The notes below the pieces were generated by a model. It was not told where the DNA came from, did no database searches, and saw nothing but the letters and a program-made list of their open reading frames with translations. A program made the translations under genes and the position numbers. From assembly GCF_016801865.2 (NCBI RefSeq), contig NC_068939.1, forward strand, positions 150,055,132 through 150,119,131: a stretch of 64,000 nucleotides of DNA. Reading direction: 5' to 3'. The DNA comes from Culex pipiens pallens (lineage: Eukaryota > Arthropoda > Insecta > Diptera > Culicidae). Shown here in pieces: positions 57,869 through 64,000 of the stretch (the first letter of the stretch is position 1; the number at the start of each line of letters is the position of its first letter).

Positions 57869-59587
57869 AAGTTGCGCCGCGAAACGCTGCCGCGTTTGTT
57901 TTGAATCAACTAGCAGTGCTTCAACGTGTTCCGTTTTGATGATTCTTTCCTTTTTCTAGATGCTGCTACGTTGCTGTTCGCTCTGTTCACACTGTTCGTT
58001 TTATGCATCGCTAGCATACAATGACCGGTGTTATGGTATATCAGGGTCTGATCTATGTTTGAAATATACATTTTTTGTTCGCTGCGATGATTTAATTTAT
58101 TGCGGCTGGAGTGGCTATTTTTTGCCAAATCATTAATAAAATTACCTCTAGTAGGGGTGCAATCGGGTCAAAATGATTTTTTCTATGGAATTTGCAATTC
58201 CTCAGTCTTTTCAATGAAACTTAATTATGTTTAAAGGGTAGAGTAGCATACATCTAAAAAACGTTTGCTGAAAATGTCACATTCCAAGAACAAAACCCGC
58301 GATTTTGGCAGCTTTATATATGTGGGGTACACCCAAAGGAAAAATATATCTCAAAATCTGCAACAGTGGATTTGCTGCAGAAAATGTCATATTTTATAAC
58401 ATTTTTTGCAGCAAGCCCCTAGATCATTTTAGCCCGCGTGTAAACATTTCAGCGATCTGCAGTTCTCACCAACACATATAACGCTGGCCCGTCCCCGAGC
58501 AACACTCCAAAGAGAAGCATATGTTGGTGCTCTTTCACTCACTTTTAATCAAGCATCCATGGCGCGGTGGTAGCGTGTCGGATCAATAACCAAGAAGTTA
58601 GTGGTTCAATCCTCGTTCTGTTAAGTGTTTTTTTTTTGTGGAATACAACCAAAAAGCCGTCGGTAATGTCGAAAATTGTCGGTAACGGGCAAAAATGTCA
58701 TACCCCCATATCGCAAAAAATGCATGAGGACAGTTTTCATGCAGATTCTGATATACTTTCATGCCGCCATGCATCACAATCATGCGACCGCCGTTTGGGT
58801 GTACGGTTTTCACCAAAAATGTTTTTTTCAAAAAAACAACCTTTTAATATGTTCTTTGAAATGGGTCGATTCCTTTGAAAGAGTTACACTGCTGAGTTAC
58901 TTGTTTTGATCATTGCTTTGTATAAGAGCATTATTTTAGTTTCAATTTTTAAACGATTCATCAAATTCCATCATATTTTTGGAAAATGTTGGTAAACTAT
59001 GTAAGATCAATCCTTCGCTTTTTCGCTATCATTTAAATTGTTTTTGTTCGTTAGAAGTAATTAGATTAGATTAGATTAGATAGATTAGATTAGATTTGTT
59101 CGTAAGAAGTAATGAGAAGTGAATCGTTTTTTGACCCATAGTCACACAAACTGACGGTACAGTAATGTTAACTTGATAAAGTTTTCAATGTAATTTTGAG
59201 ATAGAATATTGTTGATTTTAAATGAAATATGTTTGTATGAAAATTGATTACCTTTCCGAATAGGGGATTCATACTCGTACTGTTGCTGTATAACTGTTGC
59301 AGTTTGCCGATAATCAAACAACATTTTATGATTAGTGCAGGGACCTAATGGAAAGGGCAAATGGATAAAATTTATGTGTCTTTCTGAAACTCACTTTTTC
59401 ATTTGCTAACGTAGCTGTTATTTTTTGTGTAATCAAAAAACGAACAGCATATTCCACACCCCCCCCCCCCCCCAGCGCTCATTACTTGCCGCCCCTTGTA
59501 CAAATATAGGCGCCCTCGCCAAGAACATTGGGGCCCTAAACCCGCCAACAGCGACTAACTAGTTCAAAATCGTACAGCTCAGCCCTG
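57869..59587. other. Unique right part of the hAT-type element
   Basis: It holds a 72-codon minus-strand ORF (57910-58128) ending in a lysine/arginine-rich stretch (SRKRKESSKRN), possibly a transposase leftover but unproven. It also has a tRNA-like stretch near 58558, a (TTAGA)n microsatellite at about 59062-59097, a C-run at 59459-59474, and a right subterminal region with GCGACTAACTAG. A piece near 59130-59158 matches the end of the TIR element at 39833. A 103-codon ORF (58567-58878) has no domain. Confidence 0.6.
58555..58632 (+). repeat. tRNA-like SINE head
   Basis: TGGCGCGGTGGTAGCGTG is box A-like and AGTGGTTCAATCCTCG is box B-like, spaced as in a tRNA, followed by a T-run. It is probably a SINE fragment rather than a functional tRNA, since no closed acceptor stem is seen. 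Confidence 0.5.
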
Positions 59588-59595
59588 TTCACGAC

Positions 59596-59874
59596 GGAAT
59601 TGCAAAAAAACATATTACCACACCAAAGTTCCTATTCTTAACAGATCTGTGAGCAGAAGTTGTAAAATGTATAAATGCTGGAAATTTTTAATGTTGCTGA
59701 CATTAAAAAAATTGCTCAAATTAATGGATGGAATGCATGTATTCAATCATTCAATACGGAATTTTGTAATAAAATGACTATATTATAAGCCCTATTATTG
59801 ATAAAAGCAGATTCTGTAGGAATAACATTATACAGGACATTTTAAAAGGGGGTATATAGAAACGATGTCCAAAT
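59596..59874. repeat. Continuation of the hAT target repeat and AT-rich spacer
   Basis: GGAATTGCAAAAAAACAT resumes the repeat interrupted at 48412. No gene. Confidence 0.5.
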
Positions 59875-60021
59875 GTTATTAGTCTGTTATTACAATAACA
59901 ATTCAATAACGAAAAAATCATAATGACGAATATCAAATCTTGTTATAAATAACATAAAACATTATAAGCCTAGTATTTTTAAATAAAAAAATGTTTTTCC
60001 CAAGTTGTTCGTCTGCTCGGG
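59875..60021 (-). mobile_element. CCCGAGCAGACG MITE, A-end fragment
   Basis: It ends GTCTGCTCGGG at 60021 and shares TAATAACAT/GTTATT blocks with the cluster at 45534-46847. Confidence 0.7.
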
Positions 60022-60048
60022 TTCATTTCTGTCTAAAATTACCGAATA

Positions 60049-60180
60049 TTATAGCACCACCATCTGGCCGCCATATTGGCCGCCATATTGGCCGCCATCT
60101 TGGATTGCACATTCCCTGAATACTTTGGAGTATTCTAGGGGTCATCTTCGAGTTCAACGACCCCAAATAAGTTAAAGTTG
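60049..60180 (-). repeat. Single diverged unit related to the 152-bp satellite
   Basis: GCCATCTTGGATTGCACATTCCCTG... and ACTTTGGAGTATT...GACCCCAAAT are the inverse complement of the satellite unit at 15853-16852. A second partial GCCATATTGGACGCCATCTTG lies at about 60230-60250. Confidence 0.75.
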
Positions 60181-60735
60181 ATTAATTTATTGAACTTATA
60201 AATCCTTTTATGATGGTTTTTCCATTCAGCCGCCATATTGGACGCCATCTTGAATATCTTGGTTCCCTTTGAGAATTGTTAAAATCAACAAGCAGATCCG
60301 GATTCAGGATTTAGTCTGGGTTCATTTAAAACTGGCCTATGACGAGATTTGCTTCTTGCTTCGCTATTTTCGGGTTTATATATAAGTTTTCAAACAATTG
60401 TCAAGGGTTATATGTAAGTTTTAGAACAATTTTCTCAGAATAGTTATTAAAAAACTTACATTTGAGCAATACTCTCAGGAATGAGCTTTTTTTGGTAATT
60501 TAGATTTTGTATTTTTGCGTACTTTTTCAATGACCATACTAATAATTTTACATCACTGGTTCGTCCATACAAGTCTTCATACAAATTAAAGGGATATCGA
60601 AAGTTTGTTTGAAAATCTGATTTTGAGTTTCCAAACAACATTTCCAGAGTTTTTTTTGAAAAGGACCAATAAACTATTGTCTTTCATATGTTTATAGGAC
60701 CTAATCAAAAAAAACTCTGGATTTACACATTTACA
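60181..60735. repeat. AT-rich with foldback-family fragment
   Basis: About 60455-60600 matches the TGAGCAATTCTC arm (TTGAGCAATACTCTCAGGAA, TTCGTCCATACAAGTCTTCAT). No gene. Confidence 0.5.
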
Positions 60736-60737
60736 TA

Positions 60738-62383
60738 TGAGCAATTCTCGCTGAAACCGTCCCACTAGATGCACATGTTCTCAAATCGTTACGGCAATGT
60801 TCTCATTCGATTCGGCTCACCAAAAAACCATAAAAACAACCTTCGAACCAATGAAAATGTCAGCCGTTAGCCACCTGTAAAGACAACACCCCAAAGATTT
60901 GCTTTTTAATTTTTCATCCTGTTTTCAATTGGGGGCAGTTTTTTACCCCAAATAAAGATAAATTTATTGTAAATTGACTTGTGTCAAATAAAAGGGCGTA
61001 GTCCAATTTGGAGTGGGCAGTGCGTGGCCGAATGGTTACGCTGTCCACTTTGTAAGCGGATGATTCTGGGTTCGATCCCCATCTGCTCCAACCTTCCATC
61101 GGATGAGGAAGTAAAATGTCGGTCCCGGCCTTGGTTGTTAGGCCGTTAAGTTATTCCAGGTGTAGGAGTCGTCTCCATGCCATAAGTACAAACAACACAC
61201 CAAACCAAGCCTACTCCGGTGGAATCGCTGGCGGCGGTTGGACTCGCAATCCAAAGGTCGTCAGTTCAAACACTGGGGTGGAAGGTTCCTTAGAGTAGAA
61301 AGATGTTTGGGTGCTCTCCCCATTCAAGCCTTCGGACTCCTAGGTTCGAGCAGAAACTTGCAATAGAGACCACAAAAGACCCGGGGGTCGTTAATGTGGA
61401 TGGTTTGATTTTTTGAGTCCAATTTGGACGAAAATCGAGTTTTTTGCTTGTTTTGATGGTATCAACAGCGCCACCAAATGTTAATTTGATCAAAAAAATT
61501 GATTTCAGCTATGCACTTTTTTGTGCACGATTGAGGTTATACAAATAAAACAGACCTTCCCAAAACAAATTCTGTACATAAAATATTACTTCAGTGAAAT
61601 GTGGCGAATCGAGACTACAGTCTAAGTAAGGACATTAGTTTTCAGAGTACTTAAAAGCTTAAAATTTAGAAATTTGTTCGTTTATGTATGTTTTTACACA
61701 AACCAATTAAAAATAGGATCTGATGAGTTAGATAATAGTTGAAATAGCTGTCCCTATTCATCCTATATGTCCAGATTTGCCTCAGATGACTGTACATTCG
61801 GCTCAAATACAATCCTGCTTTGTTTTGCCTGTAAATTAGGCTCATTTGTGAAGTCTAAGCTTTGGTTATTTTTATCTGAAATTTGACCAATTTCTTTCAT
61901 CCGCTAACAACTATACGAAAACTATTTCATTACACTACTTTTCTCAAGTTGATTTTATGCAAAATCGTCCAATCTTTCGAATGAAAATGGTTGTGTAATA
62001 ATAAGTGGTTGCGAACATGGTCAAAATTCAAAATTAAGAGTAAGTTTCCCAAAAACTCTGAAAATTACCCTTGAAAAAATAATTTTTGAAATGTTTATCA
62101 AAGTCCGATAAAAAGCCCTTACAATTACCCTTCCAACGATTTATAACTTTTTGATGTTTAGTAATGTATTTTGGGAGATATCATTTCTCCAAATTAGGAC
62201 ATTTTTCGAAAAAAATCCATTGTTCCAAACAAGTTTTCCTTTACAGGTGGCTAACGGCTGACATTTTCATTGGTTCGAAGGTTGTTTTTATGGTTTTTTG
62301 GTGCGCCGAATCGAATGAGAACATTGCCGTAACGATTTGAGAACATTTGCATCTAGTGGGACGGTTTCAGCGAGAATTGCTCA
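60738..62383. mobile_element. TIR element with TA duplication, about 150-bp ends
   Basis: It runs from TGAGCAATTCTCGCTGAAAC (60738) to its inverse ending GAGAATTGCTCA (62383), with TA on both sides (60736-60737, 62384-62385). The inverted ends run to about 60886 and from about 62240, with few mismatches. It has the same outermost 12 bp as the foldback family but a different interior. No transposase. It hosts the SINE at 61013-61415. Confidence 0.85.
61000..61428 (+). mobile_element. Dimeric tRNA-derived SINE with 13-bp duplication
   Basis: The body 61013-61415 (403 bp) is flanked by a perfect repeat AGTCCAATTTGGA (61000-61012, 61416-61428). The first tRNA-like unit is about 61020-61090: box A-like TGGCCGAATGGTTACGC, TTTGTAA anticodon loop, box B GGGTTCGATCC. 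The second is about 61212-61285: GGTTGGACTCGCAATCC, then box B-like CAGTTCAAACAC. It ends in GATTTTTTG. The two-unit design recalls Twin-type SINEs described in Culex; the exact family is not established here. Confidence 0.88.
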
Positions 62384-62385
62384 TA

Positions 62386-62770
62386 TTCCTTTCCACACAA
62401 TAGACCATTTCCCAGAGTGCCATTTCTCAGAATATTCCATTCCCTACAAATGTTTGTTGCTGTTGTTTTCAAAAAAATAAGGGTTAATTTTTATGATAAT
62501 AGATAATAAAACTCAGAGATTTTCTTTTTGGTTTAATCAGATCTTCAAATCAAAAAATTTTTACATTAAAAAACTTCAAATCTTATAAAAAGAAGGGTCA
62601 ATCTTTATGAATTTCCTTTGTTTTATAAAATCTTCAAGACTTTAAGGTTGGATAATCTCTATAAATATCATAGTTCGCGTAAAAAATACCCTTTTGAATA
62701 TCTTCCAATCTTGTAAAAAGAAGGGAACATCTATGAGATCAAAATTTCTTGTTAAAGATGACAATTTTTT
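62386..62770. repeat. Second copy of the 2161-3010 repeat
   Basis: TTTCCCAGAGTGCCATTTC, ACAAATGTTTGTTGCTGTTG and degenerate AAGAAGGGTCAATCT units occur in the same order as at 2215-3010. Confidence 0.65.
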
Positions 62771-62812
62771 AATGCTTCTGGTCTCACAGAAAACAAAAAA
62801 CAAAATCCAGTT

Positions 62813-62902
62813 TCGAGTTCCGAGTTTTTAGTTTCGAGTCTTGAGTTTCGAGCATTAAGTTTTGAGTTTTGAGTATTAAGTTTTGAGTTTGTAGTTTTAA
62901 AA
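62813..62902 (+). repeat. Degenerate GAGTTTTGAGT minisatellite
   Basis: About seven imperfect 12-14-bp units, such as GAGTTTCGAGTCTT and AAGTTTTGAGTTTT. Confidence 0.7.
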
Positions 62903-64000
62903 CAAACGCACTCACAATTGCAAACTAACGCATAATAACAATCCCGTGGGAGCGTGACGGATAAGGTGACCGAAAAATGTCGGATTTTATATAAATGATG
63001 ATTTATTTTCTCAATGAAATCAATTTCTCAAAATCTAAAAAAATAATTTTAAAATTTGTTCATATGTTTTAAGGGACAAAAACTGCAACTTTCTAGTCAC
63101 AGAGAAGTATGGACAAAAAATGTGTCACCAAGTTATATATTTTTTTTAAAACATGTTTTTTTGGAAAATAAAAATATTACTCAAACAAAAATTGACATAA
63201 AATTTTAATGTAAAATCAAATTAGCATTCGAAAAGTACTTCAATGCTGTTTTGATAAAGTGCACCGTTCGCAAGATATAGCCACTCAAAATTTATTTTCA
63301 AATGAAAAAATCCCGTTAGTCGATTTAAAAAAATTCTCATGATTGTTTAATCCCAAAAATATTTTTTTCGAAGGTTTCAGAAAATGTCTAATAAAATTGC
63401 CTGTGAAACATTGAAGATTGGACATCTGGTTTCTGAAATACAGCGAATAAAAGAAGAAGATGCAAGAAAATTGAAGTTTTTAAATATCTCAGCAACTAAT
63501 GGTCGAAACAAATACTTTGATTTTTTTTGAATCAAGACTAACATTTCAAAAGGGCCAAACTTTCAATTTTATGCCCTTTTGAAATGTTAGTCTTGATTCC
63601 CAATTTTTCAAAATTATTTTTTTTTTTTGAAGAGATCATACAATTTCACAATAGTTTGATTTTCTCAAAAAATTGACTTCATTTTTTAATTTAAAACAAA
63701 TTAGCAATCGAAAAGCACGATGTTATTATAAGATTTTCGCATAAATTTCATTTTAACAAATAATGATTTTGACATGCTTTAATGTGTTATGCATTTTGTG
63801 ATTCTGAAATCACAAAAAGAAAAAGTGGTGTATCAAACTGAAACCTCACTTTTTTCAGTTACAAGGAAATAGTATACGTAAATTATGTACCAGTTCCCTA
63901 CATTAAAGTTTTCCAACATTTTTCATAAAAAATACACTGTTCATTCCACCGCGACAGCGTTGGATTGAAGTGGTTTTTCCCGTATTCTCACCGCTTTCCC
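62903..64000. repeat. Foldback-family fragment and AT-rich end of window
   Basis: About 62990-63600 follows the TGAGCAATTCTC family arm to its core hairpin (AATCAAGACTAACATTTCAA and inverse, 63530-63598), then a short mirrored part. From about 63670 nothing is recognised. Confidence 0.55.

Larger units (their letters stand above)
48413..59595. mobile_element. hAT-type element carrying a satellite made of its own left end
   Basis: The body 48421-59587 (11.17 kb) has perfect 15-bp terminal repeats, CAGGGCTGAGCTGTA and TACAGCTCAGCCCTG. An 8-bp duplication TTCACGAC flanks it (48413-48420, 59588-59595); 8 bp and CAGGG-type ends are hallmarks of the hAT superfamily. The empty site is represented by the paralogue near 37700 (TTTCACACGGAATTGC). 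No transposase ORF is present; the longest non-array ORF is about 100 codons. From 48421 to about 57868 the interior is a 245-bp tandem array, and each unit begins with the terminal repeat itself. Confidence 0.9.

Noticed and set aside
61015..61090. Functional tRNA gene
   Set aside because: Boxes A and B are good, but the sequence is part of a dimeric SINE with target duplication, and the acceptor stem is not convincing.

Overview
This is a eukaryotic, repeat-dominated window, most likely from a culicine mosquito and probably Culex. The evidence is circumstantial: an AT-rich background, many TA-flanked inverted-repeat elements that start TGAGCAATTCTC, tRNA-derived SINEs (one with two tRNA-like units, an organisation known from Culex Twin-type SINEs), an I-type LINE with RNase H, and LINE 3' ends of a style I recall from mosquito genomes. 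No host protein-coding gene, rRNA gene or functional tRNA gene was recognised. The GC-richer, apparently single-copy islands (about 23.9-24.9, 33.8-34.3, 40.7-41.4 and 46.96-47.8 kb) look like intergenic or intronic host DNA between transposons.

Layout. 0.5-4.6 kb: a SINE with perfect target duplication, then fragments of foldback repeats. 4.6-13.4 kb: an old CR1/L2-like LINE on the minus strand with 164-bp tandem repeats in its 3' region, split by a full-length, apparently intact I-clade LINE (6818-13251) flanked by a perfect 11-bp duplication. 13.4-15.6 kb: a minisatellite, a small MITE and two large palindromes, one with tRNA-like sequence in both arms. 15.85-21.15 kb: three tandem arrays placed end to end (152-bp, 8-bp and 144-bp units). 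21.8-23.8 kb: a 1.35-kb palindrome inside a larger repeat. 24.88-33.82 kb: a young LTR retrotransposon with LTRs identical by eye and a 4-bp duplication, carrying only a gag-like ORF plus about 5.7 kb of very AT-rich non-coding DNA. 34.3-46.9 kb: a dense series of inverted-repeat elements, including a nested cluster of one MITE family. 48.4-59.6 kb: an 11.2-kb hAT-type element (15-bp terminal repeats, 8-bp duplication) whose left end is present 39 times as a near-identical 245-bp satellite. 59.6-64 kb: more MITEs, one of them hosting a dimeric SINE with a 13-bp duplication.

The most notable observations are three. First, a satellite built from a transposon terminus and still enclosed by that transposon's outer ends. 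Second, a gag-only LTR element with strong splice signals that would join a short leader ORF in frame to a small basic, glutamine-rich ORF 7 kb downstream. Third, several insertions that can be dated relative to one another from clean duplications and paralogous empty sites. The genes do not form a pathway. The only complete protein sets are the two-ORF LINE and the lone gag.
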